Positions 28,001-39,345 of a stretch of DNA of 64,000 nucleotides are shown piece after piece (the first letter of the stretch is position 1; each line of letters starts with the position of its first letter). Location: positions 11,468,930-11,532,929 of the forward strand of contig NC_040012.1 in assembly GCF_000972845.2 (NCBI RefSeq), given 5' to 3'. A program made the position numbers and the translations under genes. Below the pieces are notes generated by a model. It made no database searches and was not told the origin of the DNA. It worked only from the letters and a program-made list of their open reading frames with translations. Source of the DNA: Larimichthys crocea (taxonomy: Eukaryota; Chordata; Actinopteri; Sciaenidae).

Positions 28001-28794
28001 CAGCTATTGATCGGATACATGGGCGGGTGAATAGCAGGGGAGAAACCGCTACCATAATTTAAAACGTTCACATCTGATAGTGCATCACTCTCACTCTCGA
28101 GTTTGACAAGCTGCTGTAGTTTCCCACATAGTCGACCAGGCAATGATCATTCTTCTCTGGTCAGGTAATAACATTTGGACTTTATTTCTAGTGTGACAAA
28201 GAATATATACGCACTGAGTGGCTTCATAACCAACTCCATTATATCCATCATGCCATTTCTAGTAGTACATCATTATTTTCCCTGCTCTCTCTCTCTCTGT
28301 GCCTCTGCATTGTTCAGGGTAGTTCTGTGTAACATGTGACTTCACATTGATAGCCTCTGCTCCCATGGACAATACATAAATCTCAGACACTCACTTGAAG
28401 TCAGACTTCAGTGCATGAGATGTGAAAACTGCATTCGCTTCAGCAGATGCCATTAAGAAGCAGAAACTATCGGTGTGAGCTGATTTCATTTGCACAGACT
28501 CTCTCTCTTGAACGTTTTATTGTTAACACTGCAGTGTATGGGGGCAATTCATGCTTTGAGCAGGACTATGAGATCGACTACGCCCCCAGCTTCAAAGTGT
28601 GATTGTTGACACTGTGCTGTGCGCCCATGACAATGTGTACATAAAAGGAAGGGAATGGAGACCCCCCCTCAAAACAGACACACATCACCCCCCTCTACCC
28701 CCTCGACCCTTCAATGAATGAGAGACACCAAACGACAGTGAAAAACTAGTATGATCGCCCTCCTCCTCCTACTCCTTCCTCCTCCTTCACTCAC
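25073..28794. other. Intron sequence next to AGAP exon 1
   Basis: No gene seen. A short palindromic element with two ACTACA...CCCA motifs lies at 27515-27620. The last 60 bases before the exon (28735-28790) are a CT-rich tract on the plus strand. On the minus strand this is a GA-rich run just inside the intron. Confidence 0.6.
27515..27620. mobile_element. Short palindromic element with paired ZNF143-like motifs
   Basis: The left side GCATTCAACTACATTTCCCA and the reverse complement of the right side, GCATTCAGCAACTACAGTTCCCA with three extra bases, form imperfect terminal inverted repeats about 25 bp apart. Each arm contains ACTACA followed by CCCA, the core of the ZNF143/STAF site (SBS). No coding capacity. 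It may be a tiny MITE or a bipartite binding site; the sequence alone does not decide. Confidence 0.5.
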
Positions 28795-29164
28795 CTTCAA
28801 TGGAGATTACATGCTCTCGGATCTGGTTCTGCAGGGCCAGGTCATCGATGCGCTCGATCAGGTCGTAGATTGCGTAAATGTTCGGGTGGACAGACTCGAA
28901 CCGATGGATCTCTGCTCTGATGGCCGCTGAGTTGGACAAAACAAACTGCGAGCCCGCCGAGCCGGGTTGGGCTGCCTGGCCTGAAACAGTCCCAGAACCG
29001 AACTGACCAGCCCCTGAGCTTGCAGACGATCCGGATCCGAACTGGGACGGGATGGACTGGGGCACTGGGACGGGAACTGCCACCGGGACCGTGCCTGGAG
29101 TGGGCATGGCTGGCTGAGACTGCTGCGAGATACCGGACATAGGGACGCTCGACTGGAAATTCAT
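28795..29164 (-). CDS. agap3: AGAP-family Arf GTPase-activating protein, first coding exon
   Basis: AGAP proteins are multidomain regulators of Arf GTPases at endosomal membranes, with a GTPase-like domain, a split PH domain, an Arf-GAP zinc finger and ankyrin repeats. This exon encodes only the N-terminal 123 residues. It starts MNFQ, continues through a Ser/Gly/Pro/Gln-rich spacer of about 75 residues, and ends in the highly conserved block LSNSAAIRAEIHRFESVHPN to REHVISIE, known from AGAP1 and AGAP3. The exon ends GAAG with donor GTGAGT (phase 1), which suits the Asp codon expected next. MNFQ and the spacer favour AGAP3, since AGAP1 starts MNYQQQ; agap1 remains possible. The remaining exons lie left of the window. 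The start is immediately preceded by a homopolymer A run on the coding strand, which is odd. Confidence 0.85.
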
Positions 29165-29215
29165 TTTTTTTTTTTTTTTTTTTTTTGGGGTGGGTGGTGG
29201 GGGGGGGGGGGGGGG
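29165..29215 (-). repeat. Poly(A) then poly(C) leader directly before the AGAP start codon
   Basis: On the plus strand the T run 29164-29186 is followed by short G runs and then 17 uninterrupted G (29199-29215). On the coding (minus) strand this gives C17, CCACC-type runs and 22 A residues right up to ATG. The G-rich strand meets the pattern for a G-quadruplex. Homopolymer lengths may carry sequencing error. Confidence 0.9.
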
Positions 29216-29900
29216 CGACTAACTCTTTTTTTTTCTTCTTTTTTCTTTTTTTTAACAACGGCAACACAAATCTGCAGACTAGAAATTAGGATTGAAGCGA
29301 TGCGAACAAAAGAAGTCCGCGCGGAATGATGGTCTGGAAAACGATCGGCGCAGAAGCATCAATAGTTGGTCGCCAATTGCAACAAAACGCGGCTCTTGTT
29401 CATATTATTAAAACTTGACTGTAATTCATTTTCCGTTATTGGCCAGATCTATCCAGGGCCCCCTCTTTTTTTCTCTTCTCTGTGGCTTACAAACCCGCAA
29501 TGCCTACCACTTGGACACTCCTTTATGGGCTACACCGCTGTTTTTGGTCAAAGCCGTTTTCCTTAGTTGCTCTGTTTGGAGAGGAGACAATGGGCTAGGC
29601 TTTCAGCAAGGCGCCCTGGTCCACTGCCTTGAATGCGTTGTTTCTGCGCTGAAATGAAATAGCGTTTAGTCCTCTTTGGTCCAAGTGGTCCCTGCCCAGC
29701 GCCCTCCTCCGCATGCTGAAACGTCACCCATCACGTAATTGTACTTGAGATGGGGGAGGGTGTGATTGGATTTGGTGGAGGGGGAGAAACTCGCAACGTG
29801 CACATCATTATAATAACCTACCTGACTGTTATGCAACCGCAGGAAGAAAAAAAAAATTGGCTACCGCAAGATACAAGCGTAGATGCTGAAATGACATTAA
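29216..29900 (-). promoter_or_regulatory. Probable AGAP 5' leader and promoter region
   Basis: This stretch lies directly upstream of the AGAP start and is richer in GC and CpG than its surroundings. It contains an inverted CCAAT box (TGATTGG near 29763), a TGACG-type half site in CGTCACCCATCACG near 29722, and G-rich runs around 29750-29790. No TATA box is evident. A transcription start cannot be fixed from the sequence, and an upstream non-coding exon is possible. Confidence 0.45.
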
Positions 29901-31779
29901 TATTTTGTTGTTAGCTGTTATTGTCACGATTAAAACACCCGCTCCCCTCCCTCTCTGAGCTATTATATCCCATGTAGGCCTACACATTCACACTTTCACA
30001 CATGCATAGACTGCAATAAAGGACTTCTTTGCAGCAAATGTTTGTCCTCTTTTAACTCCAAAAATCTCTTTATATCTTATAATAGATTGTAGGTATATTT
30101 ATGGCACATGAGCCGACTAAATATGGTGATGTGGTGCCATACACGTACACATATGTGTTTGTCAATAGCAAAATAAATATATATATATTTTTTATATATT
30201 TTTACAGTGAGCAATCCTTTAAAAAATGCAGTGATACACCAGATTTTGGTCTCAAACACATACCTGGATGTGATATTCTTCTCAACATGCGTGATCAAAT
30301 ATCACTGCACGTTTGAGAGGCTCTTACATGATGGAAGATCATAAAAAAGTGCTATGATATGGATCATATTGGCTCTTGTCTCACTGGAAAAAGGAAGAGG
30401 CAGAGCCACCTGCTGGTTTGAATGCATCTTTACAACAACAGCTGTTCAAGGCCAGATGACTGTTACAATCAGTCAAGGTTCTGTCCTGGTTTTGGTGCAG
30501 GAGTGTGTTGGTGGTGGTGGTGGAGATAGTGACTGATCAAACACAGCTAGAAACACAATTTAAAAAAAAGCATAAATGTGTTTTGTATGTTTGTAACATG
30601 TCATCATTTCTGGTCAAGTGTCTTGACTTTTTGATGCAGGAAACAAGAGCGTAACTGTGCCAAGATGAAAAAGTTGTGTATGAAAAATTCATCGAAATAT
30701 AATGGAGGATAAATTAATGCATTACAGTTTCTGGACTCCCAGGCAGCCTGCAGCGTTTCTCACACATGAATAATATAAAGTGCAATAACCATTTTTTATT
30801 ATTCTTCCTCTCAGTATTACAGTTGGAAACACAACTTCAAGATTAATATTGTTTGTTTTTTTTGGTTTTTTAGCACAGAGTGATTTCCAGGGGATGTAAA
30901 CATAGATAATTCAGAAAATACTCATCTTAGCATTTTTGTTTGGACATTATCAGATGCCAATGCTTTCTAATAGAGTCTAAAAGGTTGCCACTTAACTTAA
31001 TGCTGATGAAAGTCTCTTTTTCTTTCAGATGTTTCTCTAATTTATTATGCAACCAAACCTGTTGTGACAGCGGGGATGATAATGCACATCTCTGCACAGC
31101 TGCAATATGACACATAACTTTTTATTATTTGTGTTTGAGCAATTATAAATTCAGTAGCAAGTAAAACCTGCTGTTTTGGAGATAATTATCATTATTTAAT
31201 ATTGTCATGAATTAATGACCAAGTAGGCCAAAAAACAACTCACAACATGACTGTGTCTTCATTTTGGGCTTCTGCTTGTGATGAAGGAGATCAATCCGAA
31301 AGCCACTATTATGAAGCTGATGCCTTTTATGACACATTTAAATGTAATAAAACATTATTTTCTGGATTCAGACATGCATGTTTCTCTTTATGTAACAATG
31401 AACTACTTCTGAGACACACTCCACAGTTTGTGTGTGCGTTATCGTCAGCCTTCTGCCACCATCTGTTGACCAAATGTGGAACTTCCCCTGAAGAAATCAC
31501 ATTACCATGCTCATCCTGTTGCACTCCATTTTAGTGTGAACGACATTCATAAGCAACGGTGATTGTTTAATCTGCCTATAAAGGGTTTGTCACTTTCAGG
31601 TTTGTTTCATAGCAAAGTTCCACAAATTTAATTTGGTGGGTTTCAAAATAACTTAATCTCCAGATATGACTCCCTACCCTTTGCAATAACTCTCAGCTTG
31701 TAGGCCCTTAATCAGAGTTTCATGCTCTGTTCACTTACATGAATTGTCTGGTTCATTTAGTATGCATAATCATGCATTA
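29901..31779. other. Intergenic DNA, nothing identified
   Basis: AT-rich sequence between the two divergent genes, with a TA-rich run at 30172-30200 and a short GTG repeat near 30510. Open frames of 60-95 codons show no coding signs. Confidence 0.6.
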
Positions 31780-32330
31780 TAACAATGAACTTAATTTATA
31801 TAGCACCTTTCAAAACACAGTTACAAAGTGCTTTACAGTGAAGCAAACAAACCAGAATAACAACAATAACAATAAGTTAAAATCAATACAAATTAGGACA
31901 AAGCGTCAAATAAAAAGATCTACTAAAGCCCCTTTATAAAAGTGCGTTTTTAAAAATTGACACAGAGTTTGCAGCCCTGATTTCCTCTGGCAGGTTAGTT
32001 CCCAGTCTCTGAGCCCTGACTGTAAAGGCTCTGTCACTCTGTATATGTAAAAATCTGGAGTGAGGAACAACCAGCAACCCATCTGAGGATCTCCGGAATT
32101 CAGAAGGCACATATGACACTGACAGATCAGCTTAATAACGTGGGACACGACCCCTCATTGCGTTATAAGTATCCAATAAAATCTTTAAATCAACTCTGTA
32201 AGGTGCCAGAATAGAAGGAAGCCAGAATAGGTGTGATGTGTGGGCGCTGATGTTATAGACCACCTTTTCATCCAGGTTGAAATAAAAGATGTGACACAGA
32301 AGAATACGGTACAGAACATCAGTGTCCTGT
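31780..32330. mobile_element. Interspersed fish repeat with LINE-like 3' region (class uncertain)
   Basis: The text runs TTATATAGCACCTTTCAAAAC, CAAAGTGCTTTACAGTGAAG, a CAATAA-type simple stretch, then TTTCCTCTGGCAGG, CAGTCTCTGAGCCCTGACTG, CATCTGAGGATCTC, AAATCAACTCTGTAAGGTGC. This order recurs thousands of times in percomorph genomes as I recall it. The minus-strand 80-codon frame is part of the repeat. Similar but older pieces lie at 40870-41115 and 54650-54760. The parent element class is not determined here. Confidence 0.6.
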
Positions 32331-35289
32331 AATCTAAGCCATTTCTCACAGAACTATATTCCAGAAAATGTAGAATATTCAAAATTATTTAAAAGAAAAG
32401 TCATCTTAACCACATTCTGAGGCACTAACAGAAAGAAAAAGAGAATGAAGACTTTGTGTTTAATCAGGATTAACACTTCATCAGTTTCAATAAATTTCAT
32501 TATTTGAAATGATTAAAATAATACGTTAAAGTCTAAACTGCACAATGACCTCAGTAAGTTGAACGTTATATTTCCCATTTGACTCATCTTGCGCCAAATG
32601 ATCTGCAAGAGCCTCTGAGAACCACCTCAGGACCCCAGTGGTCGCCATGAATACTTAAGGAGTTAAGATTCTTTTACACACTGAGAGAAAAAAAAACGTT
32701 GGAGAGCGATGTTTATGAAACCTTTCTGAATTATTGATTCTCATTTTAACTTGCAGAGATGAGGACAAGCGGTTTATCCTCCCCTCCATCTTAATACTGT
32801 AAGTCCTTGCCTTGTGGCCAAAAACCTTCATGTGAATCTTCACAAAGGCTTCACTATAAAGCCATTTCGGACCGAGTATATCCTGAACTTGAACTCTAAT
32901 CACATTGCTTTTCTGAAGACAAGATGGAGCCAGTCTCAAATTAATGCATGTGGTCCCCAGAAAAACACATTTTGGAAATTCCCCATGCATACTCAATAAA
33001 ATGAAGTTGCATTCCCATTGATCAGATAATTGTATATAATCCCCACAGGAAGCTGAGCACTGGAATCAAAGGAAAACTTCATGTACTTCCATTTAAGATT
33101 AACTAATTTTCAATAATTTTGCTCATTTAGAACAAAACAGGCAGTCATATCATGTCATAATGTATATAAATCATTATAAATATGTGGGTAGGTTTGCATG
33201 TGAAGGCCGAGTCACATGTATGTTAAGTGAATAGGTTGTGTTGTGCTTCTCTGCCCCTCATGTGACCTCTAATGTGTCATTAACACTCACAGTAGCCACA
33301 TACAGGACAAACAATGACACCCTGTTTCATATATCACACTGACTTTTTTTTAATCATTAGTTATGAGTTTCCTGAGTTAGTTTCCATCTTTTCTGGCTAT
33401 ATATGTCCTAATGTGGCTTCCTCCACCTCCACATAGTGCAAATTATTGTTTCCTGTGTGTATATAATTGTGTGCTTTCATTAATTTGGTCAATGCTTTCA
33501 CTCTGTATGTCTCACTATTTTAAAATCTGAACCCTAATGCAGAACAGAGCCAGACAGGCAAATAATCCTGAGACAGGCAAAATAGGTACGAGTCACACGG
33601 ACAGGCAGGCAAACGAACTAACTAGACGGGTACAGAAATAAACTAGCTTCTAAACAGGAAGCACAAAAACAAACACTGAGTTAAAAATACTTATTGGCCA
33701 GGAGCAACTCGTGTTCAAGCAAAAAAAAAAAAAAAATTCACTCAAAGTTAAATGAATGTCACACAATACGAGTTCTGCTCTGTTTTTATGTGATTCTAAT
33801 TTCACCACATTTGTACTGTGTAATGTAACACCAGTTATTGTCATCTGTTAAGCGTGGTCATACAGTTATTGAAGTGATTTATCTTTCATGTCTGGGTAAA
33901 CCAAATCCAGAATATGCACAGTGTGTCTCGTGCTTGACTCGCTAGTTCCAGGCTTCCTTTGAGTATTTCCATTCTATGCAGCTTTATACTTCTACTCCAC
34001 TAAATCTGTCTGATCGTTTTAGTTACTAGTTACTTTTGCTTACAATTTTACATACAAATGAAGTCTATGTATGGTCATATTTCTTACCCGAAATAAGCAA
34101 TAATACAAATATTATCACAGCACAGTGACTCTATGATTTTCCTATAGTATATGATGCATTGTGGTGTATAAAGTAGTTAGTACAACAGAATAGAACATAC
34201 ATATTAATGCATCAGTAATATTACATTTTAAAAAACTGACAGGGACAATTTATTTGCACAATTCTACTGATGCAGGACCTTTACTTGTAGTTGAGTATTT
34301 TCAGTGTGGTATTAGTACTTTTATTTATGTAAAGGATCTGAATACTTCTTAAACCAATCAAATTATCTGATGCTTGCTAGACAATTAAATAAATACATTG
34401 CAAACACCATAAACATTTCAAACATTCATTTATGAGCCAAAAGAGAAAACTGGCAGCTTCATGAAAGACAAAATATCTCAGGGCAAAATCAGACTTACTT
34501 GCAATGCACAAGAGACAGCATCATGTCATGAGCAAACTGAACTAGTAGTGCAGAAGGAAGAGATCGGTCTCTATTGATTCTCTTTTATATTTAGGCACCG
34601 TAGCGTGCCATCCAGACACTTCAGCTTAAGCTACCATCTAAGGATGTAACCAGTGCACAGTACACAGAGCCAATGGCCTTCACAAGAGCCTCTCTGAGAT
34701 TTCAGATAGCTGTCCCTGGATCAGGCCACTGAACTTGCTGGCTGTTATGACAGAGTTCCTCACTCTACTTCTCTTTCTCACATTTAAGTAATTTTAAAAA
34801 CATTCTGTGCAAAACTGAATGAAGCAAGGTCATCTTTGTGCACTTCAATGGAGCTTATTTTTTATTAAAAACTGTTACAGCTTTCCTTTATGTTTCTCAG
34901 GGGGATGTTTTTTCATTTTCAAGGCCATTCTGAGTATTTTATTACAGCAGACCTGAGAACAGGTAACTCATTTCTGTGTGATTAAATGTTAATTGACTTA
35001 CCAGTGTCATGTTCTGGTTCATAAGATGCACTGATTTAGTTATAGCACCTATTAGCATCCCCAAATCATTGACTTTTCACAGACTGTGAGCTCACTGTTG
35101 AGTCTAAATGAACATAAAAAGACATTTGGACACATAAAATCATAAAATTACCAGAAACTATTACTGAACAGTCTCACATAAAGATTTCAAAATATTCCTA
35201 TAGAATTTAATTTCATTTAAGCTTGTGTACACACGATGGATAAGAAATTACTCATCAATAAGAAATATATAGAAGAAACTCATGAAGTC
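32331..35289. other. Intergenic DNA, nothing identified
   Basis: AT-rich sequence without recognisable genes. A 113-codon minus-strand frame (32655-32996) has no recognisable motif. A degenerate A run lies at 33720-33736. Confidence 0.6.
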
Positions 35290-35505
35290 ATGCTGGTGTT
35301 AAAGAGTCTGACAGCTGAAGGACCTGTGGTAGCGCTCCTTCTTACTTGGTGGGAGCAGCAGTCTGTTGCTGAAGGAGCTGTCTAACGCCTCCACATGTCT
35401 CATGCAGGAGGTGAGAGCAGTTGTTCATGATTGATGTCAGCTTTGCTAACATCCTCCTCTCCCATCACTTCCACTATGGAGTCTCAGTCCAGGACATAGT
35501 GCCAT
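35290..35505 (-). pseudogene. Remnant of LINE reverse-transcriptase C-terminus
   Basis: Read on the minus strand, the fragment encodes MLAKLTSIMNNCSHLLHET and, after a frameshift, the equivalent of LLLPPSKKERYHRSF. These are the C-terminal landmarks of CR1/Rex1-type LINE ORF2 in fish (KLTSIM..., then a KERYRRSF-like motif ahead of the stop). The reading frame is broken by at least one frameshift and a stop, and the upstream catalytic domain is gone. Dead copy. Confidence 0.75.
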
Positions 35506-37683
35506 AGAAAGTCTTTAACAGAGACACGTTTGATGAATAAACATGCACATAGATAACAGTCACTGTAAGTGGTCTGTTTAGTGTCCTGGAGGACCTGTAT
35601 CTAACGGCTCAAAAACATACCTAACATTGCATTATTACCTTGATTTGTCATAACTCCTAATTGATGAATTCCTTATAAACATGATTTTGAGCTTGCTTCA
35701 GATGTCTACTGCAGAAAATGATAAATGATAGAGATGCACATGAACTTTGTCAAACATTATATTAACTATATTTCTATTTCTCTTCATACTGTTTGTACTG
35801 TACATGTACCATACAAGAGCTCTCTAGGGATACTAACTGTTCTAACTGTAGAATTCTGCAGAGAAGGAGTAGGAATATATACACGTATACTTCCTCCTAC
35901 TCTTTTTTGAACGTGTAAGATTTAATTTGTGTTTTCACAGTAAAACACAGTCATATTTCAGGGCGAAATCTTTATCTGTATGACATTTTTATGGCGGAAT
36001 TTACACAGAATAAAGTAGAACAACAATAAAAAAAATAATGAAGTGATATATGACGTGTGAGAGGAAGAGATTAGAGGAAGAAAACTCCTGTTTGTTTCCA
36101 TTTGATATCTTTGGGTGGAATAATATGATAAAGAGGCCCGCAGATAATATTATTGCGATACAGTGACCTCTAGGGGGAATTTTGTTTATAAAACATTACA
36201 AGGATTAAAAGGTTAGTTAATCTAAAGGATAATTAACAAACAAACAGAAATGATCATGCAGCGATAATGCTCCATGGCTATGCCATACACATTTTGTTCC
36301 ACAAACATGCCCTCTCAATTACATCTTATTTACACTGCACACAACTGATGGCCGATAGTGGAATTAGTCATCATTTTGATTAACTAACTCCTGATGGTTA
36401 GATTTGTTTAATTTAAAATATGATGTACAAAAAGTACAGAGATTACCTCATCATCCACCCTGGGAACCTTGTATTGGTTCCTCAAAGAACCATTTATTAT
36501 CAAGTTCTCCTAGACATTAGTGGAAATAGTATTTGCAATTGTGTTCATTAAAGGTGCAACATATAATAATTTGAATTAAAATGTTTTTTATAAATACAAC
36601 ACTGTGTAAATTACTTTAAAAAGGACATTCAGTAAAGTTATTTATTACTTCTCATCATTACTAATTGCTCTCTATATAATTATTAAAATAATAAAATAAT
36701 TTCTACACACAGTTATAAGTTAGTCTATAGGTAAGGCATATAGCAGCCATTAGTTAGAGCCATACATACTTCAGGTTCACAATAAGGCTGTTTAATTGTG
36801 TTCAAAAGGTCTCTTTGTTTTTTTGTTTTTTTTTATCATAACCAGCTCACATTGCTGCAAACTTAAAGCTCTTAAAAGGAACCAGTTTTTCTTGCAGTGT
36901 ATATTAAAATCAGCACAGCTGTCTTTGATTAGTCATAGTATTAATGATTATACTATAATTTATGACAGTCTTTGTAAAGAGCATTCAGGGTGGGATACAA
37001 AAGAAAGGAGATGAATGACAACAGCCTGCGTGCATTGATTGTGGTCTTCAGTAATAAAAATACACTAAGGGTAAAATGTATTGATTGTTTGTTTGGCTGG
37101 ATGTCAGATATTTGTATTAATGTACCTTCTTCTTTCTTTTTTACATTGACCACAGCAAATGAAAATCAGATGCTGCAACTTTGCACATATGTGATTTATT
37201 TATTAATTTACAGTTTGAATCATATTTCCTCTCCTTTAAATGTCTTCAAAGATGCTTAATAAGGGGGGAAAAAAACGATGAATAACAAGTTTTAATTTAA
37301 AAAAAAATCAGCTTGAGCTGCCGGAAAATCCCCCAAACTAACTACCCTCTGCAGCAATATTGGATCATCCACACACTGCAGCCTCACATTAGCCACACCC
37401 CTTCTCATGTTGCAGCAAAACACTCCACAGCGTTTTTTTCCTCTTATTTTCCCAGCATACACCTGGAGGAGTACAGTGACGAACACACACACGAATGGGC
37501 AGTTTGACTCTGCTGTAAGAACCGATTCTTTTGAATCTGTTCAGTGGGACGCACATCTTTTATTTGTTAATTTAACTCCAGTTGGCTTATAGGTCATGTA
37601 ACCAAAAGAAACAACAACTATTAAAGAATAAAATTATGTTTATATGAATAAAAATATGTGTTAGTTTAGATTATATCTGATTA
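35506..37683. other. Intergenic DNA, nothing identified
   Basis: Very AT-rich sequence. Chance open frames only. No promoter-like GC rise is seen. Confidence 0.6.
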
Positions 37684-38144
37684 TGATTTTGAAATACTGA
37701 TGAAAATTATTTGATTTTATTCTGAAGGTAGTAAAAATAGCAATATGTATGCATATAAATTCAGAATAAAAAGGTACAGCTCCTAACTTTCTAAAAATAT
37801 ATATGAAATGATGTACAAATGCACAAATGATTTTGAAATATTGATGAAAATTATTTGATTTTATTCTGAAGGTAGTATTATGGCAAGCCAAAGGAAATGA
37901 ATGAATGAATGGAAGTGAATAAATATCAGAATCTTTTATTAAATAAATAAATATATACATTTATTGAAGATCAAGAGATTAGTGTTTAAATGTAGCCCTT
38001 ATTAAGGTAGCAAAGTAAAAGCTTCATTCGTCCTTCATGACAGCTATATTTAAATATAAAACTTATATAATTCGACATATGTAGTCTGACAAAACCTTTT
38101 AAAAAGTCTGCTAAAGGACACTCAGCTCTGTAGCCACTGACATT

Positions 38145-38335
38145 GTGTGTGTATGTTATGTGCTATTGTGTGTAACTTTGTGATTTGTATTATGTGTCCT
38201 GTGTGTTTTTTGCTTTGTACTGTTTGTTATTGTGCTGTAATATGTTTTAATTGTGTCTGCCGAAGGGACTGCAGATGGAAAGTAGCTCTCTTAATACTGT
38301 ACATGGTCCCATTAAATAAATAAATTGATAGATTG
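38145..38335 (+). mobile_element. LINE 3' tail ending in an AAAT-type repeat
   Basis: GTGTCTGCCGAAGGGACTGCAG followed by a short spacer and the terminal AATAAATAAAT matches, as I recall, the 3' end of fish CR1/Rex-type LINEs. The preceding sequence is TGTGT-rich. No coding part remains. Confidence 0.55.
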
Positions 38336-38463
38336 AAGTGTTTATTTCGAATATGCAAAAAATAGAAATAAGGCAAAACATTTAAACATAGAAATATATG
38401 GAAGAATTATCCTGTCTTTATTCAAGAGCGCACATTTTCAGTTTGAGAGCATGATTTCTCCTT

Positions 38464-38545
38464 CTCGTGCTCAGATTTATTGTCCTCGTGCTCATATTTT
38501 GTGCTCGCACTCAAATCTAATGTGCTCGCGCTCAAAACACGCTTT
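38464..38545. repeat. Degenerate tandem of CTCGYGCTCA-type units
   Basis: Four units of about 19-21 bp share CTCG(T/C)(G/A)CTCA followed by an AT-rich half: CTCGTGCTCAGATTTATTG, CTCGTGCTCATATTTTG, CTCGCACTCAAATCTAATG and CTCGCGCTCAAAACACG. The minus-strand frame over them (repeated SAST/SEHE) is a by-product. Confidence 0.75.
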
Positions 38546-38802
38546 TTGGGCGCCTCGCAGAGGCGGGTATATGGTCTGTTTGTAAAACTGCCTCTCTTAA
38601 AAATACAGTTCACCATACTAGCCAGCTATGTTAATGTTATCCTCAAGTCATTATCATCATAGCTTATTTTATATTATACCTTTTTAATCACGTAGCCTAG
38701 CCTATTCACTCATCATCTCTTGTTAAACGTTACAATAAGAGAATTACACGGATTCTATTACGGTAACAGTCATCAATTAATTTTATTTTAAAATCATAAT
38801 AT

Positions 38803-38900
38803 GACATGCAGCAAGAGGGCAACGGCCGGGATGCGAACCGGCATCCCATGGTTCAAAACACAACAGGTGGGGCAGTACTTAACCACTCAGCTACTTAACA
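38803..38900 (-). mobile_element. tRNA-like sequence, probably a SINE head
   Basis: On the minus strand TAGCTGAGTGGTTAAGTAC is a good tRNA A box and D arm, and GCCGGTTCGCATCCCGGC forms a B box with paired T-arm stem. The sequence then continues CTCTTGCTGCATGTCAT, a tail I associate with a percomorph tRNA-derived SINE. No convincing acceptor stem closes the fold, so a functional tRNA gene is unlikely. Confidence 0.6.
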
Positions 38901-39345
38901 CAGGTAAGTTGTCAGTTGCAAGTTTCCTTGCAACTTGTTTAAATATTCCTGATACTTATAGATAACTAGAATATATGTGTATGAATAAGCTCCTATAATT
39001 TTAGATGTAGCCTACTGAAATAATGCAATATGTATGCCTATAAATTCAACTCCTAACTTTCCAAATATATATGAAAGTTGCAAGTTGACCTAACTAAAAT
39101 AACAACAAAACAGATAGGTTAAGGTAGCAAAGTAAGAGCTTCATTCATCCTTCATGACAGCTATATTTAAATATAAAATGTGTATAATTAAACACATGTA
39201 GTCTGACAAAACCCTTTATAAGCTCCTATAATTTTAGATGTAGCCTACTGAAATAATGCAGATATGTATGCATATAAAATCAGAATAAAAAGGTACAGCT
39301 CCTTAATTCTTAAAATATATATATGAAAGTTGCAAGTTGACCTAA

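Larger units (their letters stand above)
1..28794 (-). other. First intron of the AGAP-family gene (part)
   Basis: The donor GTGAGT at 28794 on the minus strand opens an intron that runs leftwards beyond the window edge. I looked for the conserved second AGAP exon (the start of the GTPase-like domain) in the open frames of this stretch and did not find it. The sequence is AT-rich and lacks long open frames with coding character. What it holds is listed separately: inverted-repeat element copies, a hAT-like element, a SINE, microsatellites, a perfect hairpin and a few motif-like sites. A long first intron is usual for AGAP1 and AGAP3 in vertebrates. That the whole stretch is one intron is inference; an unrecognised nested gene is possible. 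Confidence 0.75.
37684..39345. repeat. Cluster of duplicated 45-100-bp modules upstream of rb1cc1
   Basis: At least four modules recur in direct orientation. Module D (TGATTTTGAAATA..., 50 bp, one mismatch): 37684-37733 and 37828-37877. Module A (ATATGTATGCATATAAAT..., about 67 bp): 37743-37809, 39028-39075 (internally deleted) and 39262-39330. Module B (TTAAGGTAGCAAAGTAA..., about 100 bp): 38002-38100 and 39119-39219. Module C (ATAAGCTCCTATAATTTTAG, 43 bp): 38985-39027 and 39218-39260. In the two right-hand copies the order is C-A and B-C-A, with GTTGCAAGTTGACCTAACTAA following A both times. The pattern implies a local duplication of a B-C-A block, later broken by insertions. Confidence 0.9.

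Noticed and set aside
28842..29267. 141-codon minus-strand frame overlapping AGAP exon 1
   Set aside because: It is the shifted-frame shadow of the true exon and starts with poly-lysine and poly-proline from the homopolymer tracts.
38803..38900. Functional tRNA gene on the minus strand
   Set aside because: A and B boxes are present, but no acceptor stem pairs and the sequence continues into a SINE-like tail.
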